From: Adineta ricciae
Taxonomy: Eukaryota; Rotifera; Eurotatoria; Adinetida; Adinetidae
Direction: 5' to 3'
NCBI GenBank assembly: GCA_905250025.1
Contig: CAJNOJ010000102.1
Location: 62,001-126,000, forward strand
Length of the DNA: 64,000 bases
How positions within the stretch are numbered: position 1 is the first letter of the stretch; the number at the start of each line of letters is the position of its first letter. Of the stretch, positions 54,311 through 64,000 are shown piece by piece. Below the pieces are notes generated by a model. The model was not told the DNA's origin. It saw only the letters and a program-made list of their open reading frames with translations, and searched no databases. A program made the translations under genes and the position numbers.

Positions 54311-56179
54311 GCTAACAATTGATTCTTTTCTATACTTTCACGAAAATGATACTCTTTTGAATATTTTCATGAAGGAACATTCATGAAGTCCCTTTCATAA
54401 ATCTTTCGTCAAATATAATAAGGTTGTTCCAAATGTATACTGTAAAGTTAATCGGGTATGCTAACGCCTAGTCTCTCATTGGCCTATCTCCGGTCGGTCA
54501 CTGACGGCTAGCCGTTGTCTCTATAGTTAATAACACACAATTACACTGACGATTATACCTTTTGGAGACCTATGTCCCGTAAAATTCTATCGAGAGACAT
54601 CATGTATCCTAGTTCATGAAGCAAATAGGATAATGTAAGATATGCTAAATCTTTTCGTGCAAGGGCCTAAAGTACTATCTTCGCACACGTCATATCCAGA
54701 AATAGGGTTTTATCCACTACCTTCTATGCAAGATTTTAGAAAAGATACGGGAAAGTATCTGTTTTAGAAAGAGAAAGGAAGAAAACGGATTATAGTGAGT
54801 AAGAAAAAGCTGACAACGGATTCAATTTCTCCGATTCCGACTATCCTTCGGTCAATCCTTACTTAACAGCCGGAAAGCTTTCATTGCCCAATAAGTAATT
54901 AGCTATTTGAAATATCGAAAAACTAACATCGAATTCGAGATCCCAGACCTCGATTATTCATCTATTAGTCGCATCTCTAGTTGATAAGGATAAATTTCGA
55001 TGATTTAAGAAATCTTCATTTCTGATTGGCTTGGACAAACAAAAAAATTTTTAACGCGGCTATAACCTTTTCCTTCAGAAAAGGGAACCAGCAATGGAAC
55101 TGCAATTTCGTCCATCTGGTTTTTCCTAGATATACCTACATGAAATGAAAAGAATAAACATCTTCGTCAAGAAATGATAATATGAGTTTTGAACTACCTT
55201 TTTAGTATTTAATAATACGAAGTATCGCTTTATCTATAGCATTATCAACAAATATCATAAAAAGTAAGCAGTTTTCGTTTTGACATTATAAAGAGAAATT
55301 ATTCGTCCAATTCCACCGTAGGGTTCCATATATAAATCATTGACAGTCAAATACTTCATAGAAAGACTTTCATTTATAACAAAAAAGCTATTTATATATG
55401 TCGTCTGCTTCCAGTCGAAAACTGAAATAATAATCATTGGATGGGTCTGCGATCTTACTTCATAAAACGGTTCGTTTATGAGGAAGAATAAAACTATTTT
55501 ATCTGTAATTTCTAGCTTAAAAGAAAGCAACTATGGGTAAAGTAGATCATGTTTGATGCATCTACCAAACGATAACGGGTCAAGGAGACCGAAAGATTTA
55601 ATACTAAGTCAACAAGTGAAATTCGCGTTTTTATGAAAGAAAAACAACCATATTTCTTAACTCAATGTCAAGTTTTTTATTGTGCTCAATGTGCTTTATC
55701 TTTAAGGAGATCGAATAATTACTCATTCCTGCCTACTAAGATGGAATTGGTGATAATATTAACGGCGACACTAACGACATCGAACTTTTTAGAAATTGCG
55801 CAGGCCTTTAATCTCTATATTTAAAACAAGATCAAAGAACAACTTAATCATTCTTGCGTTCTTTTCTTAACTTTCTTGCTACACCCTGAACTCTTAGCAC
55901 GATTAACTCGAGTACCCGTGCAAACTGGACAGCAATTTGTCTCTGAAACATCTATAGCTCTTTTCTGATCGCTACTTAATAAGGACAGTTTAGACTTCAT
56001 TGTGTGCAAGAACGCTGATTTTGGTATATCAGACCTACCATACTTCATCTCTCAGCTTTTTATCATTGACGTGGTACAGATACACGCATACACGTATACT
56101 GGTGACTAACATACGTAGATGTTTTCACCAGACAAAAATGAACGTTTGTCGACTCTCAGTTTATAAAACATGAAGAAAT
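54311..56179. other. intergenic, no gene recognised
   Basis: Only frames below 95 codons. One minus-strand frame (55255-55530) and one at 55848-56048 carry no recognisable feature. Decayed repeats are likely. Confidence 0.4.
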
Positions 56180-56982
56180 AATTGCTATGACGATTATATC
56201 TATTATTACACTCTATACGCTCCTATATGTCCTTAATATCGCATACACCTGCATCCTCCACCATATGTTGCTGCTGATCCTTTTACCCATCTGATGCACT
56301 TTGCTTTTCGATCAGGTCATCGGATCAGCTAATTAGATGGATGTGCTACTGCATATTCGAAACGCTATATATAGGGCGAAGAACCCGAGTAAACAAATCC
56401 GATGCTGGACCCGATCGGATTCCTGGAAACGGAATTGCATTGGAATCTGACTGGAAAAAATTCAGTCGGTTATTGCAAATTTTATAAGCGATATTTTTAG
56501 CTATAGTCTATGATGACCCCTAGAAAATCCGTGTTTCGGATCCGAGAGCATCGGAATCCGGTGCGATTCCGTCACCAGTATCTCATCGGATCCGCCGAAT
56601 TCCTGTAGGATCCAATAAAATCCTATATTGAATCCGATCAGATCCGGGTATGGAGTTGATTGATCTGGGAATATGCAGTAGAATAGCTTGTGCGTTTCCT
56701 CATTTATGAAATAAAGCATTATACCACCAAAAACATTTGTTCGTATAATGCTTCATTTCATCAATGAGGAAACACACAAGCTACTTTGCTGCATATTCTT
56801 CACACTATATATAGCGTTTCGAATATGCAGTTTCATATACATCCGATCCCCTGATCGAAGTGCAAAGTACATCAACTGGCTAAAAGGATCAGTAATAGCA
56901 TATGGTGGAGGATGCAGGTGTATGAGATATTAAAGACATATAGGGCGTACAGAATGCAATAACCGATATAATCGTCACAATT
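56180..56982. mobile_element. foldback-type non-autonomous element with long inverted arms
   Basis: Outer arms 56180-56383 and 56796-56982 are reverse complements over about 190-200 bp. Long shared blocks include CACCTGCATCCTCCACCATATG, GATCCTTTTA and GCATATTCGAAACGCTATAT (the arm continues ATA). An inner hairpin has 55 bp arms at 56669-56723 and 56744-56798 (about 89% paired) and a 20 nt loop. The unpaired part 56384-56668 is full of GATTCCG/CGGATCCG-type words. There is no transposase, so it would depend on one in trans. No clear target-site duplication is visible. Confidence 0.75.
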
Positions 56983-57784
56983 GTCGACTTGCTTCTTCTT
57001 CGATTTTCATTGCTGTCGCCAACTGCATGGCAAACGTCTGAGTCCAAAACTCGGTCTAAAACATCGGAGCTGGTTTACTATTCTTTACCCGCTTCTCTCG
57101 TCAGTCACACGTGAGAAATCAATCAATCAAAAGACAGAAACACAACGAAACCTCTTCCTCTTGATCATTAAGGTGTTTTCCATTCGTTGTGATATCTTGA
57201 TAACGAAGAGTTTTCTCATCCAGTTTTGGCTCTCCTGTTCTTCACACATTAGAATTAGTGTTCACTTTCTTGTAGAAATAGCCTACGAGAAAATGAAATT
57301 TCATTGCGCTAAAGAATCCTACAGGATTTCTCGTGTCGTCGAATTATAATAGAACTCGGTAGAAAGTTGAATTGATACAAAGATCTCCTGTAATAGGTAG
57401 ACGATTGTTTTATTGGGGTTAAATCAAGTATTGTGATCAAGAAAAAGCAATCAATGCGAAAATAGCTGATCTTGTGTACCACTGATCTGTTCATATTATA
57501 TTAGTGACCTTCATAAGCATTTCAACACTTGTAAATCATTATTATTATCCTCGCTATCTTTACAAACTACATTTCAATGTGTTGACAAGCATCTGAAGTT
57601 CCAAACTAATTGATTTAATTCAGAATAGATTTTTTATGTATGAATATGAATTTATATTTGAAAGAAAACAAAACCGAAGAAAAATAAATTTCAATTAAAA
57701 TAAAAAAAAAGAAACAAGGATATATCTGAACTAAATGTTTCCAATATAATCAATTACTTCGATACATGAACTAAGACGATTCTC
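56983..57784. other. intergenic, no gene recognised
   Basis: A 122-codon plus-strand frame starts beside the foldback element and has no recognisable features. The remainder is the 3' flank of cyclin C. Confidence 0.4.
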
Positions 57785-58743
57785 CTATTCAAGAATCACT
57801 TGTAATTGTTGTTCATTGGGTTGAGACGATGGACGTACTGATGGTGTTGATTTCGGTTTGGGAACCTTAGCGAAAAGTTCTTTCATTTGTCTACCATCAT
57901 GATTTGGCAGATCGGCATCATAAGTCGTCATCAGTTCATAGTGCTTCAGTAACATTTTCACAACTTCATAAATTCGTTCGAGATCAATTTGAGCATCGAT
58001 CATATACTGTTTTAGCATCGCTATTTTATCACAATATGTTGCAGCGAGTAAAAGACAAGCGAGAGCAGTTTCATAGGGAGGATAAAGAAGAGGTGCATCT
58101 GTTTTCAACGAATCATTGATAATACGCCAAGCAGAATCAAATAACGAAGGATCGATTTGAAATTCACGTGTATACATGTCCAATGAACGATACGGATGAT
58201 AAACAACTAAACAGCAATCCATTATTTCCAGTAAATAGAATTCACATTCAAGGACATGTTTAATAACATATGGATAGTCACCGTGTGTACCTAAAGAACA
58301 AATGTTTATAGGATAGTACAACGATTCTCGTCGACGAAAGTCTTACCAAGTAGATGTACGTATTTTTTGTAAGTCATTGTAGCAGCAGTAATCACTCTCT
58401 GATGATTCAAAGTCGAAAATTCTTCTACTTTAGCAGCAAGAAATAAACAGGTTGGACAAAGCAACCACGGATCGATACTTTTCAAAGGATATCGAGCATA
58501 AAATCGTTTCATATAAACAATAGCTGTGGCAATAACTTGTTGACGAACTTTATTCTGTTCACCAATATGTTGAATAATGTTGGAATAGAAGATCAAGATT
58601 TTCAAGTAATCATCTTCAGTTATTGGGGTTGAATTGTTCGTCGATGGCCAAGAGGAAATATCACGAAGACGAGCAGACGTTAATTCTTGACGATCGAATA
58701 ACCACTGTTCAAATTGTGAACTTTTCCAATAGGATGCAGCCAT
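57785..58743 (-). CDS. CCNC: cyclin C, Mediator kinase-module subunit
   Basis: Two exons, 58743-58347 and 58290-57785 (intron 56 bp), join to 300 aa. The first cyclin fold has RQQVIATAIVYMKRFYARYPLKSIDPWL, CPTCLFLAAKVEEF and a short TYKKYVHLLG linker. The second has HVLECEFYLLEIMDCCLVVYHPYRSL, AWRIINDSL and LLYPPYETALACL. The HPYR and CEFYLLE-MDCCL signatures identify cyclin C rather than cyclins H, K or T. Cyclin C binds CDK8/19 and, with MED12 and MED13, controls RNA polymerase II through Mediator; it also acts in mitochondrial stress signalling in yeast and mammals. The tail ends VPKPK plus a short Ser/Gln run. It starts 118 bp after the end of Deltex on the same strand. Confidence 0.95.
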
Positions 58744-58771
58744 TGTTGATTAGTTATTTTAAATATTTTAT

Positions 58772-58783
58772 CTGAAAAAAATA
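58772..58783 (-). promoter_or_regulatory. 3' splice acceptor 28 nt before the cyclin C start
   Basis: The minus strand reads TTTTTTTCAG within the 118 bp gap between Deltex and cyclin C. The gap leaves little room for a promoter, so this is a candidate spliced-leader acceptor. Confidence 0.55.
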
Positions 58784-58861
58784 GCATTCTGTGCTAAGAT
58801 GATTCCAACGAGTAAAAGAGCGTAAAACTTTTATGAAAATAGGAACTTCATTTTCTCGTCA

Positions 58862-60106
58862 CTATTTATAACCTTTTTCTGCAAGTTCTTGACGGACTCG
58901 CAAGAGATACGTAGGATCAGGGTAGCCAAAACTAAAACACAAATTAGAGAGAAATATGTTCTCTTTGTTTTTTCTTTAATTATATGTATACCCTTCCGGT
59001 CCACCAAGAATATTTGTCTTGTGATGAATATCGTTCCAAATGACAACGTTATCGGCTCCTGTTGTTACTGATTTACCGATAGTAAATACATGTTGATCGT
59101 TGAAAGCTCGTCGCAATAATTCTAACACATATTTTCCTTCTTGAGTATTGGGTAGATAAGCTTTGCGATTTGTTCCAGTGAATGGCTGGCCAGGATGAGG
59201 ATTTAATGGGCCTTGAATGCCAGATGGTATCGTATACGTTATTTCAATTGTTGGTGCTTCACCTATGCCATACTGTTCATTTGTAAATCCGGGCAAAGGT
59301 GTTGGCAAGTAATTGACTCTCATCTCACCTAGAGCAGGCTGAGGGCCTGAATATAAAACAAGAAAATTACACTGAATCAAAATGTCATCCATTCATCATA
59401 CCTTTACTTATGCCATAAAGATACCCACATGTTGGACACGTTTGCTTACCACTCAACTGAAACCATTGTTCAATACAAGCTCGATGGAATGTATGTTGGC
59501 AAATAGGTAAAAGTACACTGGTCGAATTACGATCTTCCATACATATGACACAAGGATCTGTTGCCGCGTTCGTCTGCGGTGCAGCAGAATTTACATTACC
59601 ATCGGTTGTCACACCAGCCGACGGTTGTCCCCAATGGTCCGAACTCATTCGTTGTAATTCTTCAAACTTTTGTTCCAACATAAAGCATGCGTTCAAAATC
59701 GGATGCCAATCGGCTGGTAAGCTTTCGAAGTTACTATGAGCCATAGAACGTAACTGAACAAATTTACATAAATTACAATTGCCAGATGGACATTTCGAGC
59801 AAAGTTTATGTTGATAACCGCATAAACGTGAATTATCATCGGTAGCCAGCGGCATACCGCAGCCTAAACCGATCAATTAGATTTACAGTTGTTAATCAGA
59901 TGCAATAACTCACCGGGACATATATTACATTTGCTTATGCATTCAGTTCCATTATTATACCAACAACAAGGACACTGAGATTGGCAGGGGCAGTTTTTAA
60001 ATGAGCACTTATTGCAGAGACTATGTACTTCACAAATTTTCGTTTGTTGGTATCCGATTAGCGGTTGCTCACACCATGAGCAGTTGGTAGATAAGACACT
60101 CGCCAT
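58862..60106 (-). CDS. Deltex-family E3 ubiquitin ligase with Cys-rich N-terminus
   Basis: Four exons, 60106-59914, 59863-59402, 59346-58992 and 58931-58862 (introns 50, 55 and 60 bp), join to 359 aa. Residues 1-100 form a Cys/His-rich module with repeated CxxC pairs (CSWCEQPL, CQSQCPCCW, CSKCPSGNCNLC). A RING follows (169-210; CVICMEDR...CQHTFHRACIEQWF...CPTC). The Deltex C-terminal domain covers about 219-359 (PQPALGEMRVNYL, LPGF, YTIPSGIQ, HPGQPF, RKAYLPNTQEGKYVLELLRRAF, FTIGKSVTTG, NVVIWNDIHHKT, GYPDPTYL). Deltex ligases ubiquitinate Notch-pathway and DNA-damage factors, and the DTC domain binds ADP-ribose. WWE domains are absent, as in DTX3-like forms. The neighbour at 60405 shares the N-terminal module. 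Confidence 0.93.
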
Positions 60107-60122
60107 CTAAAAATAAAAAATA
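60107..60122 (-). promoter_or_regulatory. 3' splice acceptor directly before the Deltex start codon
   Basis: The minus strand reads a T-rich tract ending TTTTTAG immediately followed by the ATG at 60106. This suits a spliced leader joined at the start codon, or a 5' UTR intron. Confidence 0.5.
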
Positions 60123-60404
60123 TTAATACCATCGATAATTAGATACGAATCTTTGATATATTTGAAAACCGAAGAAGTAGAGAAAGACGAAGACACACAA
60201 GAAGAAAAAATAGGAAAGCAATATAACGCTACGTAAGTCATATACAATAAAAGGGGAAAACGATGAAATATCACAGAAGATACCAAAAATAGATAAGCTT
60301 GATTAATAAATATCCATTAATGTATTTCTTTCGAGCCGATTTAGTTGAAGTGCAGGGGAAACGAAGAAATGGTCTCGTCGTGTTCGCTTATATTCTAAAA
60401 TATC

Positions 60405-61007
60405 TCAAATAGAAATATCAGTGATTGAACGAAAAGATTTACTAGGTTCATCGTGGTCTTGATAGACATGCCGGCAGCAAGGACAACATGGTTTTTCTTT
60501 GAACCATTTTTCTATGCATTTCGAATGAAATCGATGTTGACATTGATCGAGAGTTTTCACGGGATTAAGATCATTATTATATAAAGGTTCAATACAAATT
60601 GAACACGGCTCACGTTCAATTTCTATGCGTTGAACACACATTTGCATAAGATAAAGAATATTTTGTATGCGAGGTTCGTGTTCACGGTACGATAAAGTAA
60701 AAAAGTCTTTTTTAGTTTGTTCACGAAATGAGCAAAGGATACAATTTTGACATTGGATACACAATGGATGACCTTTTGTATCGAAATTTCTGCCTTTATC
60801 CAATGGTTTTGTACAGCCAGCACATAATGAATCACGTGAGATCAGGAATTGTGCAAAATCATGCCAGCATGTCGGACAAGAAGATTGACAAGCATGACCA
60901 GACAAATGACATGACGAGCATAGTGAATGTTTTTCGTCATCTTCTAATTTACAATAGGTAAAATCATTATAGTAAAGTTCTTGTCCACACCACGAACATT
61001 GAACCAT
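60405..61007 (-). CDS. RING-finger protein sharing the N-terminal module of the Deltex neighbour
   Basis: A single exon, 200 aa. The N-terminal part CSWCGQELYY, HSLCSSCHLSGHACQSSCPTCWHD and CAGCTKPLD parallels CSWCEQPL, HSLCNKCSFKNCPCQSQCPCCWYN in the Deltex gene downstream. The RING near residues 136-182 reads CSICIEPL...LDQCQHRFHSKCIEKWFKEKPCCPCC, a complete Cys/His set, so ubiquitin-ligase activity is expected. The Deltex C-terminal domain is missing: the protein ends about 20 residues after the RING. It lies 298 bp upstream of Deltex on the same strand. It is either a truncated tandem duplicate or a separate partner. A GAATAG acceptor-like sequence precedes the ATG by six nucleotides. Confidence 0.88.
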   Translation of the reverse strand: MVQCSWCGQELYYNDFTYCKLEDDEKHSLCSSCHLSGHACQSSCPTCWHDFAQFLISRDSLCAGCTKPLDKGRNFDTKGHPLCIQCQNCILCSFREQTKKDFFTLSYREHEPRIQNILYLMQMCVQRIEIEREPCSICIEPLYNNDLNPVKTLDQCQHRFHSKCIEKWFKEKPCCPCCRHVYQDHDEPSKSFRSITDISI

Positions 61008-62050
61008 AGCTTCCTATTCAAAAATATTTCAAAACGCACACATACAAATAAAAGATAATCAGAACATTTTCATCGACGAAAATAATAACGGGCAAAATAT
61101 ACCACGCCTGTGAAGACTTTTCTCGAATAGCCAATAGGAAGGAAAATTCTCAGCTCCATCTATTGATTTCGATTTCAAATAGATTTCTCCATCTTACGCA
61201 AATACACGCCAATATGGTGTAATGATGATTCCTCACGATTCTATATCATTATTATAGGGATAAACCAGTCCTGTGATATCATGCATAGTACGTCACGATG
61301 ATTAGATACGTTTCATTACAACAGTGTAATTGGTTTTGGGTAAAATAAGGATGACTTTACTGTGTACTCAGTACTAATGTACATACTATCAATTTCGTAT
61401 GTCCTGTATGAGAGAAGTTATCGAAAGCACTTGATCAGAGAAATACTCTACGAGACTCCCACATGCGGGGAAAACTAAGACACCAGAAAGGTATATAACG
61501 AACGAAGAGTTTAAAAGCTATGGTCGATATGTTTATCGTCTGTTCGTTTTGATATTCATGTTGGATATATTTAGAAATACATCACTGTTAAAGAGAAAAT
61601 AGATGTAAAAGCTCGTTTTTTCGTTCGCACATTTGATAAAGCTTGAAAATCGAAACGAAAAAAACAAGTATATTGTTACGCCCTATTATTCCTTGATTGT
61701 CTCATATGAAGCAATGATTAATAACAAGGTAATTCAAATATTTTGCTTGTTACAAAAAAGAAACGGCGTAGATTTATCTGTCTTTCTAATTGGAAGAAGA
61801 ATAAGATGAGAGGGTTGCCCGTAAACACGGTAAACGGGATAAACTAAATGAAATATACTGTCATAATTACATGTATTCGGATGAAGGCACCATCGTAATT
61901 AGCGAAATAGGCGAATAAAACCTCGTCTCTGTGTTGAGAAGCATTTGTGAAACGAACGAATGAATGAATGAAACATGAATTTCTGGCTGATTGGTGTTTT
62001 ATTTTCTTTCTTTCTTTCTTCGCGGTTCGTTTACCATTTTATACATAGCT
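61008..62050. other. divergent upstream region, no gene recognised
   Basis: Between the RING gene (minus) and the NHL gene (plus). A short TTTC microsatellite lies near 62003-62020. It probably contains both promoters. Confidence 0.45.
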
Positions 62051-63509
62051 ATGTCGAATGATAAACTTGCATGCCTAACGTGTCACAAAACGAAAGTGAC
62101 GTACAATTGTGATGGATGTTCAAGCAGATTTTGTTATGAACATTTGGGTGAACATCGACAAGAATTAAACGGAGAATTAGAAGGTTTTATCAATGATTAT
62201 AATGAATATCAACAAATGATTATTGAACAGAATGAAAATAAACAAAATGCGTTATTATCTGAACAAATTGATCGATGGGAAACGGAAGCGATTGAAAAAA
62301 TCCAACAAACAGCGAAAGAGTGTCGACAAAGACTTTCTCAATGTACAAAAGCATTTGTGAATGAAATTAAAGAAGAATTTTGTCAATTGAATGAAAAAAT
62401 AAAGCAACACAAAGAAGATGGATTTGACGAAATGGATTTGAATGACTTGAAAACCGAATTACAAGAGATTACCGATGAATATCTCGATTCATCGAACATT
62501 TCCCTTCGACATCACTCGCCGACTTTTATTCAGCGTATTTCAGTCATGTCGAATTTAAGTATGTCAACTTCGAAGCACGAAAAGATGATGATTCCTATTT
62601 TTAGAATTGAAACACAAGAAATGGAAGCCAAATGCAATTACTATAGTTGGAAAAGACGGATGTGGCGATGCATTAAATCAGATCTTCAAGCCTTCAGCGA
62701 TCGCCATTGATCAAAATAAAACGCTGTATATTGCTGATAGAGGGAATCGTCGCATTGTTCGGTGGAAGTGTGATGCAAATGAAGGTCAGATCATTGCAGG
62801 TGAAAATGAAGCGGAACAAGAAAGTTATCAATTGTCTAATTCAATAAATATGATCATCGATGAAACTAACTCATCACTTATTATCGCTGATAGAAATAAC
62901 AGACGAGTAATTCAGCATTTTCATCGAGATCCATCGTATTTACAAAATCTTATTAATAATATTGATGGCTATAGTGTAAGCAAAGATAAATATGGATGTC
63001 TTTATGTTGCTGATGTGAAGAAACATGAAGTGAGACGATGGAGAATTGGTGATCAGCAAGGCAAGTTAGTAGCTGGTGGAAATGGACAAGGAAACAGACT
63101 TAATCAACTGAACTGTCCCACTTACATATTCGTTGATGATGAACAATCTGTTTATGTTTCTGATCGAGGTAATAATCGTGTGATGAAGTGGGAAAAATAT
63201 GCAGAGCAAGGTGAAATAGTAGCTGGTGGCAACGGTAGAGGAGCTGGTCTTAATCAATTAAGCGCACCTGGAGGATTAGTTGTTGATCAATGGGGAGGTA
63301 TCTTTGTGGTAGATTGTGACAATCATCGAATAATGCGTTGGTATGAAGACGACGAGAAGGGATCGATTATCGCCGGTGGACATGGTAATGGAATTGAAGA
63401 AAACCAACTAGATCGCCCATCAACGTTATCATTCGATTTAGATGAGAATCTCTATGTTGCTGATTATCATAATAGTCGCATTCAAAAGTTCGAGTTGATG
63501 ATCGATTAA
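62051..63509 (+). CDS. zinc-finger, coiled-coil, NHL beta-propeller protein
   Basis: Two exons, 62051-62558 and 62605-63509 (intron 46 bp), join to 470 aa. The frame opens upstream, but the ATG at 62051 (MSNDKLACL) starts the domain. Residues about 8-36 form a B-box-like zinc motif (CLTCHKTKVTYNCDGCSSRFCYEHLGEH). A Gln/Glu-rich coiled coil of about 130 residues follows. The rest is a propeller of about six NHL repeats, each with a YIADRGNRRIVRW-like strand set and a GQIIAG or GEIVAGG turn. The layout resembles TRIM-NHL proteins without the RING. Relatives bind RNA or protein. NHL genes are numerous in bdelloids. The role is unknown and probably intracellular. Confidence 0.85.
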
Positions 63510-64000
63510 GCAAACGATATTTGATGAAAAATTTTTACTTTGAAATAAATTTCAGATCCGAGAAACTGCTCAGAAAGTTCCATCATATATAGCATGAGAT
63601 GAATGAGTCTTTTTTCTAGTAAAACTACCTTGAGGGAAAAATACTTTTTGAAAGTATTACACGACGACTACTCAAATATGTGGACAAACAACAACTTCGG
63701 TGGTAGTTACAAGTGATGTTGTAACTTTTTTCTATTTTTCTTCCATTCTGTCAGTCAGTTGATATCGTCGTGGTAAACACAATTGAAAAGAAAAGGTTCA
63801 TAGTGCGAGGGGTATATTTACCGCTGTTTTCATTTCAAATATTGCATGCACTTTTAGCAATTTACCGCGCTTCGCGCACTGAAATGTTCTTCTTTATCAA
63901 AATATTTATTGGCGGAAAATACTGATTGTTTTTATCGACTTATGAAATTAGAATACAAAACACACGTGTCCGATTGTTTTTCTTTCACATCTTCTGTAAC
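63510..64000. other. window end, no gene recognised
   Basis: 3' flank of the NHL gene. No further frame or repeat is supported. Confidence 0.45.

Noticed and set aside
1-64000. CRISPR arrays, bacterial operons, prophage or viral genes
   Set aside because: No short regularly spaced repeats, no ribosome-binding sites before genes, and spliced introns throughout; this is eukaryotic nuclear DNA.

Overview
The window looks like a metazoan nuclear contig, most probably from a bdelloid rotifer. It is AT-rich. Its genes are split by very short GT-AG introns (43-65 bp, only a few longer). It carries animal genes (Shank scaffold, Deltex, NF-YB, cyclin C, WDR37, ATXN7L3/Sgf11, NHL proteins) next to genes more typical of bacteria, fungi or plants (alpha-L-rhamnosidase, laccase-type oxidase, ADP-ribosylglycohydrolases, a SABATH-type methyltransferase). 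That mixture is well known in bdelloids. The organism call is inference; no database search was possible. Most multi-exon models below were joined by hand and keep the reading frame from start to stop; the gene at 45.4-47.4 kb is the exception.

Layout. 0-6 kb: one unrecognised gene, then a repeat-rich stretch (dispersed repeats A, B and C and a ~140 bp degenerate tandem array). 6.1-15 kb: an accessory cluster of two ADP-ribosylglycohydrolase paralogues flanking a secreted multicopper oxidase, followed by a secreted GH78 rhamnosidase with six introns. 16.6-25 kb: a four-helix membrane protein, a basic protein, an EEP-fold hydrolase, an unknown protein with an inverted partial copy of its tail beside it, a tandem pair of tRNA-Lys(CUU) genes, and a ZIP-family protein with an altered metal site. 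25.5-33 kb: NF-YB and Sgf11/ATXN7L3 in tandem, then two secreted YHYH-domain paralogues with a 485 bp stretch of complete identity.

33-45 kb: a 16-exon Shank homologue (SPN, ankyrin, SH3, PDZ; no SAM seen) and a WDR37 homologue, divergently arranged around a 3.9 kb gene-free interval. 45-57 kb: a single-pass surface protein, a HELVH-motif pseudogene broken by a stop codon and a G+C-rich inverted-repeat insert, a GNAT acetyltransferase, a SABATH-type methyltransferase, further copies of repeats A, B and C, and an 800 bp foldback element. 57.8-64 kb: cyclin C, Deltex and a related RING protein on the minus strand in a tight row, with 3' splice sites just before the Deltex and cyclin C start codons, then a coiled-coil/NHL-propeller protein.

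Working together. The secreted oxidase and rhamnosidase would suit extracellular breakdown of plant, algal or microbial material. The RING-Deltex-cyclin C row has the form expected of a spliced-leader operon. NF-YB, Sgf11 and cyclin C all act in RNA polymerase II transcription. Deltex and the ADP-ribosylglycohydrolases both act on ADP-ribose-linked modification in other organisms, but nothing here shows that they cooperate.
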